From positions 62,001 to 126,000 of the forward strand of contig NZ_JALZWP010000009.1 in the NCBI RefSeq assembly GCF_023336755.1: a DNA stretch of 64,000 nt, written 5' to 3'. The stretch's first letter is position 1; each line of letters begins with the position of its first letter. Shown here piece by piece: positions 37,444 to 45,588 of the stretch. Made by a program: the position numbers and the translations under genes. Source of the stretch: Roseinatronobacter domitianus (GTDB lineage: Bacteria > Pseudomonadota > Alphaproteobacteria > Rhodobacterales > Rhodobacteraceae). Under the pieces are notes generated by a model. That model did not search any database and was not told the origin of the DNA. It saw only the letters and a list, made by a program, of their open reading frames with translations.

Positions 37444-37971
37444 TCAGGCGTGCATTGATACCTTCATCCGCCTTGCAACCCCGTTGACCGCCTTGCTTTG
37501 CAGCGGAAGGCTCCCCTGACGATGCATGGCAGCCAGCCGTCGCACTTCCTTGTCGGACAATTCCCGATCACTCATGTCACGGATTTGTCCAAACAGTTTG
37601 TCGGCTTCCGCTTTCGGAAGAAATCGCTTTTCGTGCGGCATCACGGAACCAGCCACGTCAGGACCGGTTTTCTGTTTGCCTTTAGGTGTGTGCTTCGACG
37701 GTCCTGGTTTTTCAGCGTCTTCTTTTTGTCGCTGGTCATTCCACTTCAGCAACTTCTTTGCGCCCTTTTTCAAAGCAGGGCAAACGGTCAAACCAGCGGC
37801 ACCACCTATTATCCCGCCAGCAGGAGCCCCGATTCCTGCGGTTGCACCTGCACCGAAGGCAATACCGAAGCCAAGCATTCCAACAGTGCAGGCGATCTGA
37901 CCCTGCTCGGAAATAAGGTCGCGCGCCAAATCTACGAATTCGCGCTCAGCGCGCTCCACCACATCATTCAT
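37444..37971 (-). CDS. Small glycine-zipper protein, possible T6SS effector
   Basis: 175 residues, no family recognised with confidence. Residues about 27-62 form a hydrophobic, strongly Gly/Ala-patterned segment (GMLGFGIAFGAGATAGIG and following GGIIGGAAG), as in membrane-inserting toxins and glycine-zipper proteins. The rest is highly charged and Lys-rich, with a helical C-terminus. Base composition is lower in GC than its neighbours. It converges with the T6SS FHA gene, with no obvious immunity gene next to it. A pore-forming or membrane-binding role is an inference. Confidence 0.6.
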   Translation of the reverse strand: MNDVVERAEREFVDLARDLISEQGQIACTVGMLGFGIAFGAGATAGIGAPAGGIIGGAAGLTVCPALKKGAKKLLKWNDQRQKEDAEKPGPSKHTPKGKQKTGPDVAGSVMPHEKRFLPKAEADKLFGQIRDMSDRELSDKEVRRLAAMHRQGSLPLQSKAVNGVARRMKVSMHA

Positions 37972-38144
37972 CGTGCAAATTCTCCTGACTTTGCATGCTC
38001 AGAACCGGACCATTCAGAACGGTAGCAAAGCAGAAAGTGTTTCCAAAGGACTTTTTGGCGAATGGGACAAAACCTTCCCGGTTGCCAAATTGCCCCACCG
38101 TGGTAGCGTGGATATATTGCCGAGGTTAGCCAAGGGACATCTCC

Positions 38145-38567
38145 ATGCATTTATTTGCCCGTTTTCTGCCAATGCTCGCCGCCGGTCTGTTGGCGGTCGC
38201 GCCGGTCCATGCGCAGCAAAGCAGTTTCACGATCGAACTCAACAATCTGGAAGCGGTGGATGGCGGCTGTCGTCTGACCTTCGTGGCGCAGAATGGCACC
38301 GGGGTAAACCTGACGCGCACATCCTATGACGTGGCGGTGTTCGATGATGGCGGCGCGGTGTCGGACCGGTTGATCCTGGAATTCGGGGAGCTGCCCGGTG
38401 GCAAGACACGGGTTGTGCAATTCCTGCTCAATCGCAGTTGCACAGCGCTCTCGCGCCTCTTGCTGAACGGCGCCGAGGAATGCACGGACGAAAGCGGCGC
38501 TGCAAGCCGTGTCTGCATGGATGCTCTGGCACCGTCAAGCCGTGTGGCTGTCGGTTTCGGGTCCTGA
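38145..38567 (+). CDS. Small exported protein of the ExbB/ExbD locus
   Basis: 140 residues with a signal peptide (cleavage after VHA, residue 23); no lipobox cysteine, so it is not a TssJ. The mature domain is beta-rich (SFTIELNNLE, CRLTFVAQNGTG, YDVAVFDDGG) and has four cysteines that could form two disulfides. It begins the plus-strand series exbB-exbD-exbD-TonB-like and is 32 bases from exbB. Probably the periplasmic partner of that proton-driven complex. Confidence 0.72.
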   Translation: MHLFARFLPMLAAGLLAVAPVHAQQSSFTIELNNLEAVDGGCRLTFVAQNGTGVNLTRTSYDVAVFDDGGAVSDRLILEFGELPGGKTRVVQFLLNRSCTALSRLLLNGAEECTDESGAASRVCMDALAPSSRVAVGFGS

Positions 38568-38599
38568 CGCGCTGCCTTCAGCAATCGAGAGGATAGGCC

Positions 38600-39334
38600 A
38601 TGCAAGCCAGTGCCTTGGCCCAGATCAGCCTACCGGGGCTTGTGATCTTGGGTGTTCTTGCGGTGATGTCGGTTCTTGGCGCCACGGTGTTTTTTGCCAA
38701 GTTGGTGCAATTCGCGCGTGCCGGGGTTGGCCGGGCGGGTGCGGCAGAAACTGCGCTGGCGTCGTGGCAGCAGGGCAACAGCGCAGAGGCAGCCCAGTCG
38801 CTAGACCGGGCACGCGGCCTGCGGGCGCAAGTGGTGCGCGGCGCGCTGGCAAGCCTGACCACCGCGCCGAATGCCGTCGAGCCGACACAAGCCGGAGCCA
38901 TGCAACAGGCCAGTGATGGGCTGGAGCAATTGGGCCGAAACATGCGCACACTTGAAGGCGTGGTGCAGGCCGCGCCCATGCTGGGGCTGCTTGGCACCGT
39001 GGTCGGCATGATCGAAGCGTTTGGAAAACTTGCCGCCAGTTCGGGCGCGGCAGACCCGGCGCAGCTTGCCGGTGGGATCTGGACAGCTTTGCTGACCACG
39101 GCCGTGGGCCTTGCCATTGCGGTGCTGTTCTATCTTGCGTCGCTTTGGCTGGATGGGCGCATTGCCCGCGAGCGGCATCTGCTGGAGCAAGCGATCGGGC
39201 ATATTATCCTGACGCAGAAAGCGCGCATCGCCACGCAGAAGGCCACGGCACCGTGGCGCGGTTCGGCCTTTACCGGGGCGGACCCGCGTGGCGCGCTTGG
39301 CAGTCCCGCACCGCAATCCGGACCGGGCGGTTAA
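38600..39334 (+). CDS. MotA/TolQ/ExbB-family proton channel protein
   Basis: 244 residues with three membrane segments (about 11-35, 125-150 and 165-192). The middle region PMLGLLGTVVGMIEAFGKLA is the MotA/TolQ/ExbB signature. It should form the pentameric stator of a proton-driven energy transducer with the two following ExbD proteins. GAGAGGA precedes the ATG, and the following gene starts 13 bases later. Confidence 0.92.
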   Translation: MQASALAQISLPGLVILGVLAVMSVLGATVFFAKLVQFARAGVGRAGAAETALASWQQGNSAEAAQSLDRARGLRAQVVRGALASLTTAPNAVEPTQAGAMQQASDGLEQLGRNMRTLEGVVQAAPMLGLLGTVVGMIEAFGKLAASSGAADPAQLAGGIWTALLTTAVGLAIAVLFYLASLWLDGRIARERHLLEQAIGHIILTQKARIATQKATAPWRGSAFTGADPRGALGSPAPQSGPGG

Positions 39335-39347
39335 GGAGGTCATCGGC

Positions 39348-39803
39348 ATGGCCGAGGCGCTGACAGACATTGCCCCACTTCGGCTGCCAGTGCCCGCCGC
39401 GCGGCGGCGCGGCTTTGCTTTGACCCCCTTGGCCGATGTCATGTTTCAACTGCTCTTGTTCTTCATGCTGACATCGTCGCTTGCCCCCTACGCGCTTTTG
39501 CCGCTGAGTGCGGCGGGACCTTCGGCTGGGCAGACCCTGCGCGACACGCCGACACCCCCCCAAAGCCCCGCGCCTCCGGCCGAGGCTCAGGTAATCTGGC
39601 ATCTTGAGCGCGGTGAAATCCGCGCAGGCCAAGTGCGGATTCCGCTATCAGCCTTGCCAGAGGCGGTCGCCGCGCTGCGCCGTGACGCGGTGTCGGACCT
39701 TGTTGTTTTCGTCACCCGCACCGCAGAGGCCCGTGATCTGGCGCTGCTGATAGAGAACGTGCAGGACTCTGGCATCGCACGCGTTCAACTGGTCGGCACA
39801 TAA
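39348..39803 (+). CDS. ExbD/TolR-family protein with the conserved membrane Asp
   Basis: 151 residues from ATG 39348, behind a strong AAGGAGGT. The single membrane helix contains PLADVMFQLLLFFML, so the proton-carrying Asp is residue 30. The periplasmic part (about 85-150) has the TolR fold pattern (ALPEAVAALRRD, a VFVTRTAEA strand and the IARVQLVGT end). It should be the active energy-transducing ExbD of this set. Confidence 0.9.
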   Translation: MAEALTDIAPLRLPVPAARRRGFALTPLADVMFQLLLFFMLTSSLAPYALLPLSAAGPSAGQTLRDTPTPPQSPAPPAEAQVIWHLERGEIRAGQVRIPLSALPEAVAALRRDAVSDLVVFVTRTAEARDLALLIENVQDSGIARVQLVGT

Positions 39804-39804
39804 G

Positions 39805-40221
39805 ATGCAACGCCTTGCCCTGCCCCGCCACGAGACCCGCAAGCCCGATTTCTCATTGGCAATGGTCAATATCGTGCTGTTGCTGGTGCTGTTCTTTATC
39901 GTGGTGGGGGCGCCTGCCGACCCCGCAGAACGGGATCTGCGCCTGCCCGAAGTGCGCGATCTGCCAATAGAGGCGCTGCCACGCCCCCTGTTGCGGCTGA
40001 CCTCTGGTGACGGGCTGGTTCTGGACGGACAAATCGTGGCGCGCGCCGCGCTTGTCGCGGCTATCCGGCAGGGTGATGGGCCGCAGGTTGTTCATCTGTT
40101 GGTCGCCCGCGATCATGACGCGCGTTCGGTGCTTGCGCTTAGCGCCGAGCTTGGGGGAGCCGGCGCGCAGGTAAAGCTTGTGACAGTCCGGTCCGATCCG
40201 GGCGGCAGGGGCACAGAATGA
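39805..40221 (+). CDS. Second ExbD/TolR-like protein, membrane Asp replaced by Asn
   Basis: 138 residues. The membrane helix (about 15-35) reads AMVNIVLLLVLFFIVV: the position of the essential Asp is Asn22 (codon AAT). The periplasmic part keeps the ExbD pattern (LLRLTSGDGLVLDGQIV, VVHLLVARDHDARS). It follows the first exbD directly and overlaps the next gene by 4 bases. A non-protonatable partner suggests an ExbD heterodimer with one working proton path, or a regulatory subunit. Confidence 0.85.
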   Translation: MQRLALPRHETRKPDFSLAMVNIVLLLVLFFIVVGAPADPAERDLRLPEVRDLPIEALPRPLLRLTSGDGLVLDGQIVARAALVAAIRQGDGPQVVHLLVARDHDARSVLALSAELGGAGAQVKLVTVRSDPGGRGTE

Positions 40222-41777
40222 CCGCCGCGGCACCATTTGCCGCACCACCGCTTGCGCCGGGTGCCATGGGCTGGGGCTTGGCAACAGGCCTTTCGGTCTC
40301 TTTACATGTTCTGTTGGCGGCAACCGGGGTTTTGGCCATCGCCTATACCCCACCTGCCGCCCCTCCTGGGTCACAGACTGACATTGTGGTGCAATCCATC
40401 CCGCTTGTGGCCGGTGGCGGGCCACAAACCGCGCCCCGGCTTGGTTCTTTGGCCCCAGAGCAACGGCAGGCCGGAACCACCGACGCCGCGCGATTGCAGC
40501 CCGAAAGCGGCTCTATTACCGGGACCGAAACGGCGCGCGCAGCATCGCTTGCCGCCCTCACACCTGAACCGAGCACGCCACCGGCGCAAGCTGCCGAAAC
40601 CCTGCAATCGGTCACGCCAAGGCAGGTGCAACCAAGCAATCCGGCGTTGGAACAACCAGCGCCCACCACGGCGACGCGCGTTGCGCCGATCAGCCCAGCG
40701 ATGCCCAACCCGGCGGAATCCGTTGTGCAGCCAATGAGGCCAATGACCCCACGCGCCCTGTCCCCTACGCAAGCAGCCCCGGTAGCGGCGGCACAAAGCG
40801 CCGCACGTCCACTCGCGCCATCGGCCCCGCCCGAGCGCGCCTCGTCGCAAGACGCCGCCGTTACTGCGCCAGAGAGCACCGCCCGCGCCCTTTCCCCTGC
40901 CCCGCAAAGCCCGCGCGCGATTGCGCCTACAGCCCAGGTTTCGGCGGCAAGCACCGGGCCGTCGGGCCCGTCTACCCTGCCTGCGCCACAAGCCACCGCG
41001 CCACGCGCCACGCGCGAGGACAGCTTGCTTCTGGCCCTGCGCGCGCGCCCCGAACGCACCTTGGGCGACCGTCGGGCGGCACCGCGCCTTCCCGACCCAC
41101 CCGGCGGCGGGCTGCAAGCCCCCGCCCCGGAAAACGCCCAAGCCACCGACCAGGACCTTTACGCGCAGGTTCTGTCCTATCTGCGCAGTTTGCCAGATAT
41201 CGACTGTTTCGCGGCCCTGCCCGCGCTTGGTGCCGATGGACTGCTTCGGTTCGAGGTGTTTGGCCCAGCCGCAACCGGGCTCGATGCTTTTCGCGCCGGG
41301 CTAGAGGACGAGACCGGCTTGATCCCGGCGATGGTGCTGCGTCCGATCTCCGAAGGCCAATGCAATACGCTCGATTTCGTGCGCGCAACACCCGATTATC
41401 CTGCGACCGGGCTGTATTTCGAACTCGACTCGCGCGTTATTGCCAGCGGAAGCCAGCTTTCGGGACGCATGGCCGGGCGCAGCGCGGATCAAGGCGCGCT
41501 GCACCTTCTGCTAGTGGACAATGCCGGACGGGTGCAGATTTTGGACCGGTTCCTGGACGCCAACGGCCGTTTCGCAATTCCCATGACGTTGCAAGGTGGC
41601 GAGGTGCAGACATGGCAATTGCTGATGGCCGTGTCCGTTCCCGAACGGATTGACCTGCTGCGAGGGCTGGATGGCCCACAGGCGGCCGGCCCCCTGTTTT
41701 CGGCGCTGAGCAACGCCATGCAGCGCATTGGCCTGCGCCCCGGTGTGGCCCTGATGGCGTTCGGACTACAAGGTTGA
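40218..41777 (+). CDS. TonB-like single-pass protein with PpkA-type C-terminal domain
   Basis: 519 residues: one N-terminal membrane helix (about 20-40), a long Pro/Ala-rich periplasmic spacer (about 40-300) as in TonB and TolA, and a C-terminal domain (about 305-519). That domain resembles the extracytoplasmic end of PpkA: C-xx-LP near the start (DIDCFAALPALGADG), ISEGQCNTLDF, a GSQLSGRM block, then LHLLLVDNAGRVQIL. The last part also looks like DUF4384. Operon context (exbB, exbD, exbD) argues it is the energised arm of the complex. No TonB-box receptor gene is nearby. Confidence 0.78.
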   Translation: MTAAAPFAAPPLAPGAMGWGLATGLSVSLHVLLAATGVLAIAYTPPAAPPGSQTDIVVQSIPLVAGGGPQTAPRLGSLAPEQRQAGTTDAARLQPESGSITGTETARAASLAALTPEPSTPPAQAAETLQSVTPRQVQPSNPALEQPAPTTATRVAPISPAMPNPAESVVQPMRPMTPRALSPTQAAPVAAAQSAARPLAPSAPPERASSQDAAVTAPESTARALSPAPQSPRAIAPTAQVSAASTGPSGPSTLPAPQATAPRATREDSLLLALRARPERTLGDRRAAPRLPDPPGGGLQAPAPENAQATDQDLYAQVLSYLRSLPDIDCFAALPALGADGLLRFEVFGPAATGLDAFRAGLEDETGLIPAMVLRPISEGQCNTLDFVRATPDYPATGLYFELDSRVIASGSQLSGRMAGRSADQGALHLLLVDNAGRVQILDRFLDANGRFAIPMTLQGGEVQTWQLLMAVSVPERIDLLRGLDGPQAAGPLFSALSNAMQRIGLRPGVALMAFGLQG

Positions 41778-41944
41778 CCATTGCGCCGCGGCTTTTCGTC
41801 AGCGGCGTTGTTTCCAATCCGCCAAAGACTGTCTTTGATGATCTGCTATGCAACTTGCACATGTTGTGCTAGATTACGCGCTAACACGTCTTGAACGCAG
41901 CGCCCGAATCCTGAATTTCGGCGCAACATTTCGGCCAGACTTTG

Positions 41945-42469
41945 ATGGGATCATATCTGATGCAAAAGATTGGACAGCAGGGCATTCGCCGCGCCGGTTC
42001 TGAACACGGGTCATTCAACTATGCGCTTGGGGTGACGGTTGGGGCGCTTGGGCTGGTAGCTATGGGCACTGCCGCTATGGCATGGCCGGTCGTGAAATCG
42101 GCAATTGTCACGACACCAGCTTCCACCATGATTACTGCGCCCGAAACCGACTTGGCAAAGGTCTCGGCCTTTGTGGGAGAAACCCAAGATCAACTTTCGG
42201 CTGCCAAAGTGACGGCACCCGTGGTGACCACAACGCCGACCGCGCTGGCCGAGGTTGAATTGACGATGCCAGCCTTCACGGCAGTTGAAGACACGGCCAT
42301 CAGGCCAGAGCCGCGCGCCGTGCCTAGAGATCCGGTCATGGCGGTGACGCCAAGCCTTCCGCTAAGCTACACGACTGCGCAGTCTGCTACTGCCAGTGCG
42401 CAGCAACCGTCAGAGCCGCAATCGGGCAAACGCCTGCTGGACCGGTGGAGCGCGGGCGAGTTTCGCTAG
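41945..42469 (+). CDS. Hypothetical membrane-anchored protein
   Basis: 174 residues; unrecognised. One hydrophobic segment (about 27-50, LGVTVGALGLVAMGTAAMAW) followed by a Thr/Ala/Pro-rich periplasmic tail with predicted disorder. Start uncertain: ATG 41945 or ATG 41960 (MQKIGQQG), the latter with GGGA in front. It ends before a strong terminator and follows the TonB-like gene by 167 bases, so it probably has its own promoter. Confidence 0.6.
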   Translation: MGSYLMQKIGQQGIRRAGSEHGSFNYALGVTVGALGLVAMGTAAMAWPVVKSAIVTTPASTMITAPETDLAKVSAFVGETQDQLSAAKVTAPVVTTTPTALAEVELTMPAFTAVEDTAIRPEPRAVPRDPVMAVTPSLPLSYTTAQSATASAQQPSEPQSGKRLLDRWSAGEFR

Positions 42470-42508
42470 GCTTGAGCTAAAAGAGGGCGCGCAGCGCTCT
42501 GCAATAAT

Positions 42509-42536
42509 GCGGTCCCATCACGGGGCCGCTTTTTTG
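42509..42536 (+). terminator. Intrinsic terminator
   Basis: Stem GCGGTCCC / GGGGCCGC (one G-T pair) with a short loop followed by TTTTTT, about 40 bases after the stop of the preceding gene. It separates the T6SS/ExbD region from the lasso-peptide locus. Confidence 0.85.
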
Positions 42537-42571
42537 TTGAAGCAGGCGGTGTCAATCACTTGGCTTGCAGG

Positions 42572-43435
42572 TTAAATTGGTTGGCCCTGTGCATCCAGGT
42601 AGCCCATGCGCTGCATAACCACGCCATGTTCGGCAATGATGCGCGCAACCTGATCCGGGGTCAGCGAGTGGCGCCACCCGCCCACCTTCCCGCTGCGGAA
42701 AAACTTTTTCGCTTTTGACGGCCGCTCCCGAAAGCCGGCAGACTGCTCTAAATGGGCAAGTTTGTCGAATTCGGCCATGGATATCGCGCGTGCCAGTTTC
42801 GCGTGGTCAACGGTCAGACCCAAGGCGGCAAAAGCGGCGGCAAAGCTCTGCTGTGGCGTTGCATGCATATCCTCGTAGCGTAGCACATGGCAGGAAATCT
42901 CTGCCGCGTTCACCCAGCTTTCAACATGCGAAGACCACGTTCCAAGACGTTGCACCAGTTGCATATTCAGCCCTTTGCCATCGCGGGACAGGCTTGCATC
43001 CGGGTTGGCCATAAGCGTGATTGCACGCTCGATATCCACAGCAAGATGCGCCGCGAAAGACGGGGCCACATCCAGAGGATTACGCAGCAGATACACCGCT
43101 CCTAACGTGGCAACCGGGTCAACAATCGGCTCCCCCGCATCGTTATACAGATAGGCGTCGTGAATTTTGTGATAGCCCGCGACCCCATCATGCAAGGCGC
43201 TCCAGCGGTAGGCATGGGGGCGCAGACGCTCGATTTCGGGTGCGGTGAGGTCGGCTGTGTCGAACCCTGCCACATCATCCACCCACAGGCGGCTGCTGCC
43301 AATCATGCCGGTTTGCAAGGCGTTCAGGTCCAGCTCTGTTTCATCCGAACCCAGATAGGCGCTTAGCACGACCCGAAACCATGTGTTGCCGGACTTCGGG
43401 TAAGAGGCCAACCAGGACAGCCCCCGCTTGGTCAT
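42572..43435 (-). CDS. Sulfotransferase of the lasso-peptide locus
   Basis: 287 residues. The PAPS-binding loop YPKSGNTW is at 12-19 and the 3'-phosphate motif LLRNPLDVAPSF at about 116-127; the C-terminal FFRSGKVGGWR block is also typical. It transfers sulfate from PAPS to a hydroxyl. It is the second gene of a minus-strand operon, overlapping the HprK-like kinase by 4 bases (ATGA). Sulfotransferase genes occur in some proteobacterial lasso loci; substrate could be the peptide, but this is inferred. Confidence 0.88.
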   Translation of the reverse strand: MTKRGLSWLASYPKSGNTWFRVVLSAYLGSDETELDLNALQTGMIGSSRLWVDDVAGFDTADLTAPEIERLRPHAYRWSALHDGVAGYHKIHDAYLYNDAGEPIVDPVATLGAVYLLRNPLDVAPSFAAHLAVDIERAITLMANPDASLSRDGKGLNMQLVQRLGTWSSHVESWVNAAEISCHVLRYEDMHATPQQSFAAAFAALGLTVDHAKLARAISMAEFDKLAHLEQSAGFRERPSKAKKFFRSGKVGGWRHSLTPDQVARIIAEHGVVMQRMGYLDAQGQPI

Positions 43436-44346
43436 GCCGAGGGAACTTTTGACATGTCTTCAAGCAGCAGGTCGACCAGTCCATCAATGTCGAACCCGGT
43501 TTCAGGACGCCTGACCTGCGCCATCTGGACAAGTCCTGCAAAGCGCCCGCATTGCGCCAGATGATCGGCGTTCAGGCGCATCCCCTCCATGAAGCGGCGG
43601 CGATAGGTATTCGCCATAAGCGGCCCAAAGCGCCCGATACCATTCAGATGGGTCAACTCAAACCCTGGCTTCTCATGCTTGCCCAGCAGGAACACCCATT
43701 TTACCGGGCGCGGCGTGCTGACCAGCGTTTGCGGCAAAGGCAGGTTGAACTTTTCCATCTGCGGCCGAATGCGGTCCAGCGATCCGGTGTCCACGCATAA
43801 GCGTTCCGCCGCATCGCGCCATATCTTGATCCGAGGAATACCGGGCAGCGCCTGCCCCACGTTGTTGATGGCGACCACGTCATCGGCCAGAACGCTATAA
43901 CCACGCGCAGCAAAGGCCGCTGCCAGCGTGGATTTTCCAGCCCCCGAAACGCCAAGGCATAACATACAGGCATCGCCCATATCGACCGCATTTCCGTGCA
44001 GCACAAGGTAGCCACGCTGAAACAGCAACGCCCCGATAGCAGACCCCAGCAGGAACACACGCACCGATGCCATGTCGATATCACCAACGGGAGCGACCCG
44101 GATGGTCTGGCCATTCTCTACCAGAAACCACGCAACATCGGGCACAAGCAGCATGAACGCCGTCGGGGCCGTCCAGGCGAAGGGGGACAGTTGCACCCAG
44201 TCCTCACCGGTAGGCGCCGCAGTCAAAGAGGGATCGCGTGTAATGCTCAAATCGGCGGGATGTGCCAAGGTCGACACCTGCGGCAATTCCGGCAGTTCGA
44301 TCTCCGAGGAAATGGTCAAACCATAGGCTTGGTAGTGGGCGGGCAT
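43432..44346 (-). CDS. HprK-like Ser kinase of the lasso-peptide locus
   Basis: 304 residues, with the P-loop GVSGAGKST at 132-140, a preceding LHGNAV motif (His117) and the downstream ADDVVAI block, as in HPr kinase relatives. It lacks the genomic context of sugar-PTS control. In the paeninodin pathway a kinase of this type phosphorylates the C-terminal Ser of the lasso precursor; both precursors here end in Ser. Divergent from B1 over 169 bases, so the two operons may share a control region. Confidence 0.88.
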   Translation of the reverse strand: MPAHYQAYGLTISSEIELPELPQVSTLAHPADLSITRDPSLTAAPTGEDWVQLSPFAWTAPTAFMLLVPDVAWFLVENGQTIRVAPVGDIDMASVRVFLLGSAIGALLFQRGYLVLHGNAVDMGDACMLCLGVSGAGKSTLAAAFAARGYSVLADDVVAINNVGQALPGIPRIKIWRDAAERLCVDTGSLDRIRPQMEKFNLPLPQTLVSTPRPVKWVFLLGKHEKPGFELTHLNGIGRFGPLMANTYRRRFMEGMRLNADHLAQCGRFAGLVQMAQVRRPETGFDIDGLVDLLLEDMSKVPSA

Positions 44347-44515
44347 GAAAATACGACATTTGATGAAGGATACCGCCCTTCTGGCCCATCACGCGAACAG
44401 TTGCAATAACAGACCCATCGCCACGCGGGCAGATTGCAAAAGCAATCATCATCGGATAACTGCTGTCGGGTAGCATGCACGCTCTGACATGACACGCAGA
44501 TAACAGGTTTACGCG

Positions 44516-44791
44516 ATGACAAACTCCCCCGCTTTTCAACGCGCAACGAATGTTGTCTCTGCTGAAATGGATGGCGAGACCGTCATCATGAGCCTGGAAA
44601 AGAACGTCTATTTCGGCCTGTCCGGCAGCGGTGGTCGGATCTGGGAATTGCTGGAAACCCCTGTCAGCTTGGCCGCGCTGGTCGAGACACTGGCGCAGGA
44701 ATATGATGTCGCCCCCGAAACCTGCCGCGCCGATGTTGTGGGTATTCTGGACGATATGCAGGCCAATGGGCTTGTGACCAGCGTTGGCTGA
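44516..44791 (+). CDS. Lasso-peptide leader-binding protein B1 (PqqD-like, RRE)
   Basis: 91 residues of the PqqD/RRE fold: MDGETVIMSLEKNVYFGLSGSGGRIWELLE is the beta-hairpin and helix typical of leader-binding proteins, followed by the ALVETLAQEYDV helix. It would bind the leader peptide at the conserved Trp/Pro/Leu/Gly residues and present it to B2. It overlaps B2 by 8 bases, so the two are coupled. Confidence 0.9.
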   Translation: MTNSPAFQRATNVVSAEMDGETVIMSLEKNVYFGLSGSGGRIWELLETPVSLAALVETLAQEYDVAPETCRADVVGILDDMQANGLVTSVG

Positions 44792-45272
44792 ACGCGTTTA
44801 TCGCCTGGTGTCTGTGCTGCGCCGCAAAGGTCGCAGCCTGTGGTCCCAGCCTGGCCTTGCGCTGGCGCTGTTGGTACCTGCTTGGGTTTTCTTGGGCGTG
44901 TTCCGTGTGCTGATTATTGCGGTGCCGCTGAAATACCTGCACCGCGCCTATGGGTACGATATCGGCATTTCCAGCGTGCTGCCGTTGATAAGCCATAGGC
45001 AAGAGCAGCGTGCGCGATCTGTGAAAGCCGCAATTGGCATCGCCGCGACCTACAGCCCGTGGACGGTCAATTGCTACCCGCAAGCCCTATGCGCCCGTGC
45101 GCTGCTGGTCGCGGTCGGGGTTCCGCATCTTGTCTGCTTCGGACTGCGGCGCAAAGATGGGGCAGTGGCTGCGCATGCTTGGGTGGCTGCAGGACCGGTG
45201 GCCGTAACCGGTGGTCGGGGCTTCGAAGGCTACACGGTCGTGAGAGCCTTCGTGTCGGACCATATTGCATGA
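44784..45272 (+). CDS. Lasso-peptide protease B2 (transglutaminase-like)
   Basis: 162 residues starting at TTG (44784) inside the end of B1. A membrane-like N-terminal stretch (about 24-48) is followed by the catalytic block WTVNCYPQALCARALL (nucleophile Cys97) and AHAWVAAG (His131). The acidic residue usually found a few positions after the His in this family is not evident here (Ala-Gly-Pro instead), which deserves a structural check. It cleaves the leader off the precursor before ring closure. Confidence 0.87.
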   Translation: MAERVYRLVSVLRRKGRSLWSQPGLALALLVPAWVFLGVFRVLIIAVPLKYLHRAYGYDIGISSVLPLISHRQEQRARSVKAAIGIAATYSPWTVNCYPQALCARALLVAVGVPHLVCFGLRRKDGAVAAHAWVAAGPVAVTGGRGFEGYTVVRAFVSDHIA

Positions 45273-45330
45273 ATCGCTTCTGACGTATCACACAAGGTGA
45301 CCCGTAGCGATTTAGCATTGCAAGCGGCAG

Positions 45331-45489
45331 TTAGCTACCAGTAGCGACCGAAGCAGTAATAGCGTTGGTGCCATCAGATAAGGCGCCAAGAGCACCAACC
45401 TGCGTCAGCTTTGCCGCTGATCCAAATACAACAAGGCAGGGCTGTTCCCATGCTGCTTTCGGCTGCGTAGCACGCTTATTATCATTCAT
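45331..45489 (-). CDS. Lasso-peptide precursor 2 (paeninodin-like)
   Basis: 52 residues, a short gene in the lasso locus. The leader (residues 1-30, ending AAKLTQ) has Trp14, Pro17, Leu19, Gly23 and Thr29, each at the same position as in precursor 1. The predicted core starts at Val31 with VGALGALSD, so Asp is core residue 9, and ends SVATGS. The penultimate Thr of the leader is the usual lasso mark. Val at core position 1 is uncommon; a Gly1-Asp8 ring is the alternative. A weak GAAGGA lies 15 bases before the ATG, so translation level is unclear. Confidence 0.8.
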   Translation of the reverse strand: MNDNKRATQPKAAWEQPCLVVFGSAAKLTQVGALGALSDGTNAITASVATGS

Positions 45490-45588
45490 TATCTGCACCG
45501 CGTTTCCTTCAACAAAAGACGCAATGGCGTTGCCATGGCGCGCTCCATGTTCAAATACAAAACCAAAACCATGACCAAATTGAGAGGA

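Noticed and set aside
38145-38567. This small exported protein as the missing TssJ
   Set aside because: The signal peptide has no lipobox Cys at the cleavage site, and the protein lies with exbB/exbD and not tssM.
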